A stretch of 64,000 bases of DNA, taken from contig CAVTWS010000006.1 in assembly GCA_963738445.1 (NCBI GenBank), positions 274,621 through 338,620 on the forward strand, read 5' to 3'. The notes under the pieces are model-generated. The model made no database searches and had not been told where the DNA came from. It was given only the letters and a program-made list of their open reading frames with translations. Source of the stretch: CAVTWS01 sp963738445. Its GTDB lineage: Bacteria; Actinomycetota; Acidimicrobiia; Acidimicrobiales; SHLQ01. Position numbers and translations under genes: made by a program. Shown here piece after piece: positions 8,664-18,681 of the stretch (the stretch's first letter is position 1; each line of letters opens with the position of its first letter).

Positions 8664-10125
8664 TCACGACCCGGAGATGAACCCCTCGCAGGTGCGGACG
8701 GCGACGCGCGCCGCTCGGGCCAGCTCCAGCGACGTCATGGGGTTCTCGGCTCGCCGGCGCCACACATCCAGCCGATCGAACAGGACGGCACGTGGGTCGG
8801 CGGGATCTCCCGCGGACAGCCCGAGCCGGTTCACGAGACTCGAGCCGTGGCCTCCGAGCAAGCGTTCGAGCTCGGCCAGGTGTTCGGTTCGGCCCTCGAT
8901 CCAACCGGCCCGGATGGCGCTGAGCACCCGGAGCTCGTTGAACGGATGCGCGCCGGCAATGGTCTCCTCCAGGCGGGCCGCGAGCGCATCGCTGCCCGAC
9001 ACCGGGTGCGAGCGCACGACCTCGTCGAGGGTCAGCAGCGCGGAGCGGGCCTTGAGCAGATCGGCGCGATCGGCGAACAGCGAGGTCAGCAGCTCCCGCA
9101 CCTCCACCAGACCCGACCGTTTGATGAGCTTCCCGAGCCAGGTCGGTGGCCGAGCCGGTGACATCGCGCCGCATCAAGGTGGCGGCGATGCGCACTCCGA
9201 AGATGCCGAAGCGACTCAGCAGGTGCTGGCGTTCCAGCTCGGTCAGGCCCAGGTCGGGCACGGAGGTGACGAAACGGTCGGCCGAGACCAGGAGGCGCTC
9301 GAGGTCGGCCGGGGCCAGCGCACCGAGAGGGCGGAGCCAGCGGTACTCGTCCTCGGTGAGCGTGGCGGCGGTCTCGGCGAGCAGGCCGGCCACGGGCACC
9401 ACGGTCTGGACCAGGCCCCGAACCTTGGGCAGGTCCCGGTAGCGCTGCGCGATGCGTCGCGCCGAGGCCATCGAATCGAGCCGGCCGACCCCGATCTCGT
9501 CGGCCCGAGACAACACCGCGATGGCGTTCACCGGGCTCGCCCGGGACACCTCGACGTCGTGGAAGGACTCCAGGAACGAGACGTCATCTGCGTGCAGGTG
9601 GCGCATCAGGTAGAGGACGGCATCAGCGGGTGCGGCCTCCTCGTCGGCGGCGACGAACCGGGCCATGCGCTCGCTGAGCGACGTGGTGAGCGAGCCGATG
9701 CCCGGGGTGTCGATGAGCGTCACCGTCCGGAGCGCGCTCGACGGCCAGGTCACCAGCAGGCGGTCGACCTGATCGGGGAGGAGGGGGCCGAGATCGATGT
9801 CGACGGCACCGTCGGCCCTGGTGAACCGGAGTTGGCGCGATTCGCCGCCGATCAGCTCGGCCCGCACCTCATAGGTGTGGCCGTCGCGGTACCAGGTGAC
9901 GATCCGGGTGCACTCGCCCTCGTCGGTGGGCGCCAGTTGCTCGCCGACCAACGCGTTCAGCAGTGTGGACTTGCCCGCCTTCACCTTGCCGGCGATGGCG
10001 ACCCGGAGCGGTTCGCCGAGGCGGTCCCGGGCGCGGGTCAGACGCTCGGCCTCCGGGTGGCCGTCGTAACAGGCCCGGCCGGCTTCGATCAGTTGGCGCG
10101 CCGACAGCAACAGGTCGGCGTTCAC
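8664..10125 (-). pseudogene. Dynamin-like GTPase, IniC-like, with one frameshift
   Basis: The product would be about 486 residues if one base is removed. The first part (from ATG 10125) has a GTPase domain: P-loop GKVKAGKSTLLNALVGE (about residue 47), G3 DTPGIGS, and SRADE at the G4 position. Near 9130 the frame breaks, and the conserved C-terminal helical part continues in another frame (LIKRSGLVEVRELLTSLF to CEGFISGS), stopping at 8664. Removing one A in the run GGGAAGCTC restores LARELIKRSG. The ATG overlaps the stop of the upstream IniA-like gene (ATGA), so the pair is translationally coupled. Mycobacterial IniA and IniC are paired dynamin-like proteins acting at the membrane during cell-wall stress; the similarity here is by architecture and order. 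The single indel may be a sequencing error. Confidence 0.75.
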
Positions 10126-11990
10126 GACCGGCCGCCCTCCGGGACCAACCCGGCGACGCGGTCGGCCAGGGCACCCAGCCGGGTCAGCTCGGCGTTGACC
10201 GAACGGAGTCGCTGCTCACGGGTGGCGTTGTCCTGCTGGACGGATTGCTGGGCCGCCTTCAGCGAGTCGGCGGTGGAGCGATGGAGCTCCTCGGCGCGGG
10301 CCGAGTAGTGGTCCCGCAACTGCCGCTGAACTCGCCGGAGGGTGTCCCGGGAATCCTTGCCGACGTGGAAGGTGACATCGTCGCAGTAACGCCGGACGGC
10401 ATTTTTCGCCTGGGCCCGGCGCAGCGCGAGCTGACGGGTCTTCTCCTCCCGTAGCCCGCTCCGGCCCATCACGAGGCCGATGACGTACACGAACGGGCCG
10501 AGCGTGACGCTGGTGAGCGTGGTGAACATGGTGAGCATGAGCGTCGACGAGTAGAACCCGCGGAGCAGGGTCAGGCCCTGCTTGGTCGTGGTCATGGCGC
10601 TGATGTCGGCCCGGGCCTCCCCGACGGCGGCCATCGCCGACGACGGCAGCGCCACGCTGAGGCGGGCGCTGATCTCGCCTCCCTCGCCTTCGAACAACTC
10701 GCCGACCCGTTCCGCGAGCTCGTTGGATCGCGTTCGCAGGAGGGCGTAGTTGGCGACGATCTCGCCGCCCACGCGGCCGTACAGCCACGATTCGAAGTCG
10801 TCCCAGGCGTCGGCCGGGTCGAACCCGTCGACGGACGTGTCGGCATCCTCGAGCACCTTGCGGACCCGGAACCGCAGGTCGTGGTCGACGTCGGCGGAGA
10901 GGTCGGCGATCCCGTCTCCGAGGGTCTGGCTCCAGCGGGCCAGGCTGCCGCGCAGGCGGTCGGTGCGGTCCTTCAACGCACTCAGCTCGTCGAGGGTGGC
11001 CTGCGCCGCATCGGGATCGGTGAGCACGGACCGCTCGGCTTCGAACTGCACCCGGAGCTGCGCCACCACGTCACGGAGATCGCCGACGACCCGCTGCCGT
11101 GATCGTTCGGCGGCCTCTCGGCCGAGGACGGTCAGCCGATCGACGAGCGGCGGGAACCCGGACTCGACGTTCAGCTCGCGGTCGCTGTTGCGGTTCGCCA
11201 GCTGCCGCAGGGTCGACGAGACCGGCACGATGTCGACGGTCAGACCTTCCGCGGCCAGGTGTGCCCGGTTCAAGTCGAGGATGTGCCGCCACGACGGATA
11301 GAAGTCGGTCTTCGTCATGACCAGGAGAACCGAAGGCCCGGCGTTGTTGGCGTGCCGCATGAACTCGACCTCGGCCCGGGTCAGCTCCTGGGAGGCATCG
11401 GTCACCATGACCACCAGCGCCGCGCCGCCGATCGTGGCCAAGGTGGCCGAGGCGTGCCGAGAAGCGAGGCCCCCGACCCCGGGGGTGTCGACGATGACCA
11501 GGCCGCCGGCGAGGATCCGGCGAGGCATGCGAACCTCGACGGCTCGCACGGGGCGCTCCTGAACCGCGGATTCGGTGACGTAGGCGGGCAGCTCGACCAT
11601 GTCGATCGGTTGCGGTTCGAGATCGTCGCCATCGGCGGCGTGGGCCGGCTCCCGGAAGACCGTCGCCTCCGCCTCGTCACCGAACCGGCAGAAGGTGGGG
11701 ACCGCGGTGGCGATGTCGTCGTCGACGGGGCACACGTTGACGTTCAGCAGCGCGTTCACGAGCGAGCTCTTGCCCTGTTTGAACTCCCCCACCACCACCG
11801 CATGGGCCTCCGCGGCCGCCAACAGCGACCGCAGGCCCTGCACGCGGGTCAGAAGATCATCACGCCCGTACGCGTCGCAGGCCTTCTCGGCGAGGTCGAT
11901 GACCGGCCGGATATCGGCGAAAGCGTCCGCGATCGCGGAGCCGGCGGTGACGGGCGGGAGTGGAGTTGTCGGAGCGGAGGTGGCGTTCAT
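10122..11990 (-). CDS. Dynamin-family GTPase, IniA-like
   Basis: This is a 622-residue large GTPase. The P-loop is GEFKQGKSSLVNALL (about residue 68). The switch region CPVDDDIATAVPT, G3 DTPGVGGLASRHAS and G4 MTKTDF are all intact. A long helical stalk follows. A hydrophobic pair near residues 477-510 (LTMFTTLTSVTLGPFVYVIGLVMG) is suited to membrane insertion, followed by a basic coiled region. This layout matches bacterial dynamin-like proteins such as mycobacterial IniA, which bind and remodel membrane. I chose the ATG at 11990 because the remaining upstream open frame enters the intergenic hairpin region. It lies 117 bases after the IniB-like gene and overlaps the IniC-like gene by four bases. 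Confidence 0.87.
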   Translation of the reverse strand: MNATSAPTTPLPPVTAGSAIADAFADIRPVIDLAEKACDAYGRDDLLTRVQGLRSLLAAAEAHAVVVGEFKQGKSSLVNALLNVNVCPVDDDIATAVPTFCRFGDEAEATVFREPAHAADGDDLEPQPIDMVELPAYVTESAVQERPVRAVEVRMPRRILAGGLVIVDTPGVGGLASRHASATLATIGGAALVVMVTDASQELTRAEVEFMRHANNAGPSVLLVMTKTDFYPSWRHILDLNRAHLAAEGLTVDIVPVSSTLRQLANRNSDRELNVESGFPPLVDRLTVLGREAAERSRQRVVGDLRDVVAQLRVQFEAERSVLTDPDAAQATLDELSALKDRTDRLRGSLARWSQTLGDGIADLSADVDHDLRFRVRKVLEDADTSVDGFDPADAWDDFESWLYGRVGGEIVANYALLRTRSNELAERVGELFEGEGGEISARLSVALPSSAMAAVGEARADISAMTTTKQGLTLLRGFYSSTLMLTMFTTLTSVTLGPFVYVIGLVMGRSGLREEKTRQLALRRAQAKNAVRRYCDDVTFHVGKDSRDTLRRVQRQLRDHYSARAEELHRSTADSLKAAQQSVQQDNATREQRLRSVNAELTRLGALADRVAGLVPEGGRS

Positions 11991-12048
11991 GGGATCCCGG
12001 GGCGAGGGTAGCGGACGGTCAGGGAGGGAAGGAGCGTGACGGCGGCCG

Positions 12049-12076
12049 GTGGCCCCGACCGTGGGGTCGGGGCCAC
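12049..12076 (-). terminator. Perfect 12-bp stem hairpin between IniB-like and IniA-like genes
   Basis: GTGGCCCCGACC (12049-12060), a four-base loop GTGG and GGTCGGGGCCAC (12065-12076) form a perfect GC-rich stem in the 117-base gap inside the operon. No T-run follows on the minus strand, so a simple intrinsic terminator is not certain. It could attenuate transcription into the dynamin genes or protect the end of the iniB-like message. Confidence 0.5.
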
Positions 12077-12107
12077 TCGTGTGGGCCGTACGCATCGTTC
12101 TGATGGG

Positions 12108-13202
12108 TCAATCCATGTCGATGACCGGGTCGGCCGGGGGTGCTTCGGCGGCGAACGCCTCGACCGGCATCGACACCGCCGACTCGGAAAGGGCCGACTC
12201 GAAGCCCGGGTCGTAGTCGGGCACTGCCGGCATCTCGGGCATCTCAGCCTCATAGGTCGAGTACCCGGGATCCTCATAGCCGGGCTCGACCACATCGACA
12301 TCGAACGTGACGTCGGTCGACTGATCGAGCTCAGCCGTACTGCCATCGACGGCCACCGGCGAGTTGAACGCATCGATGTCAGTCAGGTCACCGTCACCGG
12401 ACTCCACGTTCCCGTCGTTGTCGCCACCAACACCAGACGAACCGTTCCCGGTCACGATCACCGTGTTCTCATCATCATCCGGCGGAAACCCGAACCCGCC
12501 GTTGGGCTCGGTCCCGATGTCACGGACCAGCGGACCACCACCACCGCCGACGATCGGGACGATGACGTTGGTGTCGTCGGCGTCGTTGACGACACCCTGA
12601 TCACCCGTGTTCGTGTTCTGAGCATCACCACCGACCTGCGCCGAGTTGTCGCCACTGTTGGTCTGCGCCACATTGTCCTGATCGATATCGATATCGATCA
12701 CCGGCACCGGGTTCCCGTACTCATCGAACCCGCCGCCACCCACACCGACCGCATCGATATCGATGCTGTTGTCCTGAAACGTCTGCGTGATGTCCTGGTG
12801 CACCACCGTGTCGTTGTCCTGATACTGCTGATACGTGTTCGACACGTTCGTGATGTACTCCCGAACCTCCGGATACGACGGCTCAGCCGGCGGAGGCGGC
12901 AACACCGCAGCCACCGGAGCCGCAGCCAGCGGAGCGACCCCGGCCACACCACCAACCTGCACGTTCGACACCCCCAACGACGCCTGCACCGGACCCGGCA
13001 CACCCGCCGCCGAACACGCCGACGACAACCCCGCCGACAACGACGGACCCGACACCGGAGCATCCGTCAACCCCAACGCCGCCATCTCACCATCCAGATC
13101 ACCCAGAATCGCCTCACGCTCCGAGTCGCTGCCCGCCCCGAACACCCGAGCGAACAGATCACTCACAGCGTTCACAACCGCATCATCAACCTTCGTATCC
13201 AC
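12108..13202 (-). CDS. IniB-like low-complexity protein
   Basis: The protein has 364 residues. The N-terminal 60 or so residues are a folded-looking helical segment (DAVVNAVSDLFARVFGAGSDSEREAILGD) resembling the N-terminal domain annotated in IniB-type proteins. After an Ala/Val/Pro-rich stretch, residues 115-250 are rich in Asp, Asn and Gln (NTYQQYQDNDTVVHQDITQ; DQDNVAQTNSGDNSAQVGGD), and the tail is acidic with Pro, Tyr and Met. No signal peptide is obvious. The start is GTG at 13202 with AAGGAGA seven bases upstream. The assignment rests on the N-terminal resemblance, composition and position directly before two dynamin-like genes, the iniB-iniA-iniC order. Its molecular role is unknown even in mycobacteria. 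Confidence 0.65.
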   Translation of the reverse strand: MDTKVDDAVVNAVSDLFARVFGAGSDSEREAILGDLDGEMAALGLTDAPVSGPSLSAGLSSACSAAGVPGPVQASLGVSNVQVGGVAGVAPLAAAPVAAVLPPPPAEPSYPEVREYITNVSNTYQQYQDNDTVVHQDITQTFQDNSIDIDAVGVGGGGFDEYGNPVPVIDIDIDQDNVAQTNSGDNSAQVGGDAQNTNTGDQGVVNDADDTNVIVPIVGGGGGPLVRDIGTEPNGGFGFPPDDDENTVIVTGNGSSGVGGDNDGNVESGDGDLTDIDAFNSPVAVDGSTAELDQSTDVTFDVDVVEPGYEDPGYSTYEAEMPEMPAVPDYDPGFESALSESAVSMPVEAFAAEAPPADPVIDMD

Positions 13203-13351
13203 AACACCATCTCCTTGGCTCAGTCAGGCCCCCCGACCACCGGGAAGCTCATGACACGAACCTAAAACCACCCCCCACCCCCACCATCGGGAACACCCCC
13301 CAACCCCCACACCCCCCATAGGGGAAACCACCACCACCAGCGAGCCCGCGG
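13203..13351 (-). promoter_or_regulatory. Leader of the IniB-like gene, strand-biased C-rich tract
   Basis: The 149-base gap between the LuxR-type regulator gene and the IniB-like gene has a long C-rich, G-poor run on the plus strand (about 13264-13335, several CCCCC blocks). It carries the IniB-like ribosome-binding site at its end. It probably holds the promoter for the iniBAC-like part. I cannot point to clear -35 and -10 boxes. Confidence 0.3.
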
Positions 13352-15754
13352 TCAACGGCCCAGGAGCGTGCGAATCGCGGCGAGGAGCTCGGCCCGGCTG
13401 CCGGCCCCGAGTTTGGTGCGGATCCGGGCCACGTGGTGCTCGACCGTCTTGGCCGAGATGTACAGCTGGGCGCCGATCTCCTTGTGGGTCAAGCCGTCGA
13501 GCAGGTAGGCGGCAACCTCGATCTCGCGCTCGGACAGGCCACCGCGATCTCCCATCGGCGGCGCGTCCGGACCGGTGGGCGCCTTGAGGTCCCGGGCCCG
13601 CTCCAGCAGCGCCCGGGTGGCCCCCGCATCGGAGCTGCGGATCGCCGCCTGGCCGAGCAGACGGGACGCTTCCCACGGATACCCCAGGTCGACCAGGCCC
13701 TGCGCCGCGGCGTCCACCTCGACCCGATCGGAGCCGCCGGCGAGGACCAGCGCCCATGACCGGGCGGCAGCGGCGAGCACGGCCGTGGCCGACGATGAGT
13801 CCCCCGGCCGGACCCGCTCGGTCAGGTCGGAGGCGGCCGCGGCCGCGCCGGTACGATCGTCGCTGACGACCGCGACCTGCAGGTCGAGCCACTGGAGCGC
13901 CACCGCGAGCGGAGTGGGATCGCCGGCGGCCTCGACCTGCCGGCGCAGCTCGGTGACCACCGGGGCTGCCCGGGCCACGGCTCCGGTGCGGGCCGCAGCG
14001 ACGACGAGCTCGCACCAGGGATCGATCGACCAGAGATCCGCGCCCTGGCGTGCCAGTAACAGCTCGGCCTGCCTCCACGCCGCGAGCTGACCGGGCACGT
14101 CGCCCGAGCGCCGAGCGAGGAGCGCCTCGATGGCGACCCGGAACAGGCGGTCGCGGCCGGGCAGGTCGCGGGTGAACCGGGCGTCGGCGACGATCTCGAG
14201 CGCGGTGTCGTACCGGCCCGAACGAAGGCGGACCCAGGCCAGCAGCAACCGGTGCCGCCGATCGGCCACCGGGCCGCCCGTCTCGGCCACGATCGCCCGT
14301 TCCAGGATCGACTCCGCGGCGAGCCGATCGTGGCGCTGGAGGCAGGCCAGTGCCGCGGACGACGCCGCCGTGTCGACGATGGGTACCCGCCACCGCACCC
14401 GTTCGGCCGCCTCGGCGACCTCCACGGCGAGCGGGATGATCTCGGCCTCCGGGTCCAGCACCGATTGGGCGAGGTGGGCCTGGAGCCGCAGGGCCCGATC
14501 GTGAAGATCGAGCGGGTGGTCGAACCGGTCGAGGTCGGCCATGGCCGCGGCGGCGTCGGCGGATCGACCGAGCCCGGCCAGGGCCACCACCGCGCCGGCC
14601 AGGGTCGCCGGGCGGGTTGGATCCGTCGCGTCGAGACGTCGGGCCACATCGAGGAGCTGGTCGGCCGCCCGTCCGAGGCGACCGTCGCCAGCCAGCAACG
14701 CGGCCGTGCAGCGATCGTGGCGCCCGGGTAACGCTCCACCCGCGAGCGTCGAGCCGCCGAGCGCGTCCCAGGCCCCGGCGCTCGCCCCGAACCAACGAGC
14801 CTCGGCCCGACCCACGGCCACGGCGGACTCGAGCGCACCGGCGAGCACCGCGTCGTCGTACCACTGCTCGGCGCCCTCAGGGTCGGAGAAGACGGTGGCG
14901 TCGCCCGCCGCCAGGAAGGAGGCCGCGGCGGCGTCACCGACCGCTCCGGCCTCCCGCAGCAGCGGGGCGAGGGTGGCCGGGGCGACGCCTCGGCCGAACT
15001 GGACCTCGGCCGTGCGTTCGAGCAACTGGTTCCGGCGGCCCGCCGCCAGATCGCCCCGGCGGGCGATCGACACGATCGGGTGCAGCCGACCGTCGACACC
15101 GACCAGGCCGGCACTCCGGAGCTCGTCGTGGGCGCCGGCCAGGTCGGCACGATCGACTCCGATCACCCCGACGGTGTCGGCGTCGGGAACCGGGCCGGTC
15201 ACCGCCAGGAGATCGAGCAGCGCCGCGGCGGCCGAGCCGAGCGACGCCCATCGGGCCGCGACCGTCAGGCGGAGCGAGGCGGGAACCGTATCGAGGGCCT
15301 CGGGATCGACCGGCAGGCCCTCGGCCCGCCAGGTCGTGGCCACGGCCGCCACCAAGGCCAGGTTCGCACCCGTGAGGTGTCGCACGACCGGAACGAGGTC
15401 CGTCGGCACGGCTCGGTCGAGGCGGCGGGCGGCGACGATGGCCACCAGGTCCTCGGTCGCCGGGCCGAGGTCGACCACCCGGCCCCGGCGGGCGATGGCC
15501 GAATCCAGGCGCTGGAGAGCCGGCCGGTCGGCCGGAGGCGGGTCGCGGCGCGACACGACGACGACGGCGCCACCCTCCACCATCTCGACCAGCTCGTCGA
15601 CCACGGAGTCAGCGGCCCGATCGACATCGTCGACGACCCGGACGTCCGCACCCGCGCCGCTCGCCCGAGCGAATTCGTCGGCCACGGCGTGGGTCCGCCC
15701 ACTCCCGGCTGGCCCGATCACCAGGACCGGCACGAGGAGCGCGGACCCTGTCAC
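13352..15754 (-). CDS. Large LuxR-family transcriptional regulator with N-terminal P-loop (LAL/STAND type)
   Basis: The protein has 800 residues. The N-terminus has a P-loop (VIGPAGSGRTHAV, about residues 12-24) and a downstream VVVVSRRDPPP segment like the Walker B/sensor area of MalT-type ATPases. The middle, about residues 230-700, is a chain of helical TPR-like repeats rich in Ala and Arg. The C-terminus is a LuxR HTH (LSEREIEVAAYLLDGLTHKEI, then ISAKTVEHHVARIRTKLGA, about 738-785). Such proteins act as ligand- and ATP-gated activators. It lies just upstream of the IniB/IniA/IniC-like genes on the same strand. In M. tuberculosis a large LuxR-type regulator also neighbours and activates iniBAC, so it is the best candidate regulator here (inference). 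Its ATG overlaps the upstream membrane-protein stop. Confidence 0.85.
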   Translation of the reverse strand: MTGSALLVPVLVIGPAGSGRTHAVADEFARASGAGADVRVVDDVDRAADSVVDELVEMVEGGAVVVVSRRDPPPADRPALQRLDSAIARRGRVVDLGPATEDLVAIVAARRLDRAVPTDLVPVVRHLTGANLALVAAVATTWRAEGLPVDPEALDTVPASLRLTVAARWASLGSAAAALLDLLAVTGPVPDADTVGVIGVDRADLAGAHDELRSAGLVGVDGRLHPIVSIARRGDLAAGRRNQLLERTAEVQFGRGVAPATLAPLLREAGAVGDAAAASFLAAGDATVFSDPEGAEQWYDDAVLAGALESAVAVGRAEARWFGASAGAWDALGGSTLAGGALPGRHDRCTAALLAGDGRLGRAADQLLDVARRLDATDPTRPATLAGAVVALAGLGRSADAAAAMADLDRFDHPLDLHDRALRLQAHLAQSVLDPEAEIIPLAVEVAEAAERVRWRVPIVDTAASSAALACLQRHDRLAAESILERAIVAETGGPVADRRHRLLLAWVRLRSGRYDTALEIVADARFTRDLPGRDRLFRVAIEALLARRSGDVPGQLAAWRQAELLLARQGADLWSIDPWCELVVAAARTGAVARAAPVVTELRRQVEAAGDPTPLAVALQWLDLQVAVVSDDRTGAAAAASDLTERVRPGDSSSATAVLAAAARSWALVLAGGSDRVEVDAAAQGLVDLGYPWEASRLLGQAAIRSSDAGATRALLERARDLKAPTGPDAPPMGDRGGLSEREIEVAAYLLDGLTHKEIGAQLYISAKTVEHHVARIRTKLGAGSRAELLAAIRTLLGR

Positions 15755-16995
15755 GCCGCCGCCTTCGGTCCCGTCGTGGCGGCGCGCTCGTCACCGTTGG
15801 GGCACAGCGCGTCGAGATAGACGGCACGGACGGCCAGGGCCTCACGGATCTCCGCCGCCATGTCGGCCCGAAACTCGGCCCGCGCCGCCGGATCGCTCAG
15901 GAGCGACACGGTGAACTGCAGACCGGCGAAGCAGGCGATGAACCCCGACACCAGCAGCAGCTGCTTCGAGAGCAGGATCCGAGGCCCGAACCAGGTGGTC
16001 TGCCACACGGCGTCCGCTCGGATCACTCGCGTCGAGTCGCCCACCCAACCGGAGATGGTTTCCTCCCGGACCGTCAACAGCCCGAAGAGCACGTAGAACG
16101 CGAACACGCACAACGAGACGAGCACCACCACGATGCCGCGGCTCACGAACGCCAGCAGTTCCACGTTGACCCGGGCCCGCAGGCGCAGCGGCACGATCTC
16201 GGCCACCGCGTCCGGATCCCGGGGGCACAACCCGGAGACAGGGGATCGGCGGCACGCGTCGTACACATCGGACCACCGCTCGAAGTACACGACGGTGTCG
16301 ACCTCGCGCCGCAGCGACAGCAGGATCGACGCCGACGCCACGGCGATGACCAGACCGATCGCCACGACGTAGTACCGCAGCGCCATGTCGTCCATGACCT
16401 GCCACATCTCGGTGTTCAGGAACAGGAACGTGGAGAACACCATCATCAGGGGGAGGGCCTTGCCGACCAGCGTCCCGAGCTCGGTCAACTGACGTTCCAG
16501 GCTGCGCAGGGCCCACCTGGTCATCGGCACCACGCCGTAGCTGGTCGCCAGGTAGACGACGAGGAGGATGGCGAGCTGCCCACCCACCAGGAGCGCCGCC
16601 CGGTCGGCGCCATGGCCCGCTTCCCACACCACGATCGGGGGCACGAGCACGAAGACGGCGATCTCCAACGGGCCGACCCGGTCGGGGCGTTGGAAGGGCC
16701 TCCGTCCCCGGAGCCGGTTGACCGCCACGACCGCCCCCACGAGCACGGCGACCCCACCGAGGAACGCGCCGAGTTGGGCCACGCCCCGAGCCTGATCGCC
16801 GAAGCTCAACGCCAGCTCGCCGATCATGATCAGGGACAGGAACGGGACGGCCCGGGTCAAGATGTCGCCCGTCGCCGAGTACCCCTCGATGAAGTGCGGC
16901 AGCCCCTGGCGAACGAGCCATCGCTCCACCTCGGGCCGCAGGTGCGCCGGATCGATGGGCTCCGCCGCTGCTGCCTCCTCGACGAGCTCCTCCAC
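15751..16995 (-). CDS. Polytopic membrane protein of unknown function
   Basis: The protein is about 414 residues from a GTG at 16995 (VEELVEEAAAAEPIDP). The frame extends to 17166 but that part crosses the promoter and start of the divergent PLP-enzyme gene. About eight hydrophobic segments are visible, including VPFLSLIMIGELALSF, GAFLGGVAVLVGAVVAV, LEIAVFVLVPPIVVW, LVGGQLAILLVVYLA, YYVVAIGLVIAVASASILL and GIVVVLVSLCVFAFYVLF. A soluble stretch contains a Cys pair (YDACRRSPVSGLCPRD). I do not recognise a named family. It overlaps the LuxR-type regulator by four bases and probably heads the operon, so it may be a membrane partner or sensor for that system. That role is inference. Confidence 0.7.
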   Translation of the reverse strand: MEELVEEAAAAEPIDPAHLRPEVERWLVRQGLPHFIEGYSATGDILTRAVPFLSLIMIGELALSFGDQARGVAQLGAFLGGVAVLVGAVVAVNRLRGRRPFQRPDRVGPLEIAVFVLVPPIVVWEAGHGADRAALLVGGQLAILLVVYLATSYGVVPMTRWALRSLERQLTELGTLVGKALPLMMVFSTFLFLNTEMWQVMDDMALRYYVVAIGLVIAVASASILLSLRREVDTVVYFERWSDVYDACRRSPVSGLCPRDPDAVAEIVPLRLRARVNVELLAFVSRGIVVVLVSLCVFAFYVLFGLLTVREETISGWVGDSTRVIRADAVWQTTWFGPRILLSKQLLLVSGFIACFAGLQFTVSLLSDPAARAEFRADMAAEIREALAVRAVYLDALCPNGDERAATTGPKAAA

Positions 16996-17108
16996 GGGCC
17001 CGAGGTTACCGGCACCCGACCCCGCGCCCGGAGCGTCACCTCCGACACCACCCGCCGCCTCGGCACTGCAGGACGGCGACGGTGGGGATCGCCGGGTACA
17101 TTTCCGGC

Positions 17109-18677
<1,569 letters not shown>

Positions 18678-18681
18678 GCCG

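Noticed and set aside
12036..13265. Plus-strand frame opposite the IniB-like gene, Arg/His-rich
   Set aside because: Mirror of the repetitive Asp/Asn codons on the other strand. The minus strand has a good ribosome-binding site and operon context.
13224..14864. Long minus-strand frame overlapping the LuxR-type regulator
   Set aside because: Arg/Gly-rich shift of the real gene, which has a clear P-loop and HTH in the chosen frame.
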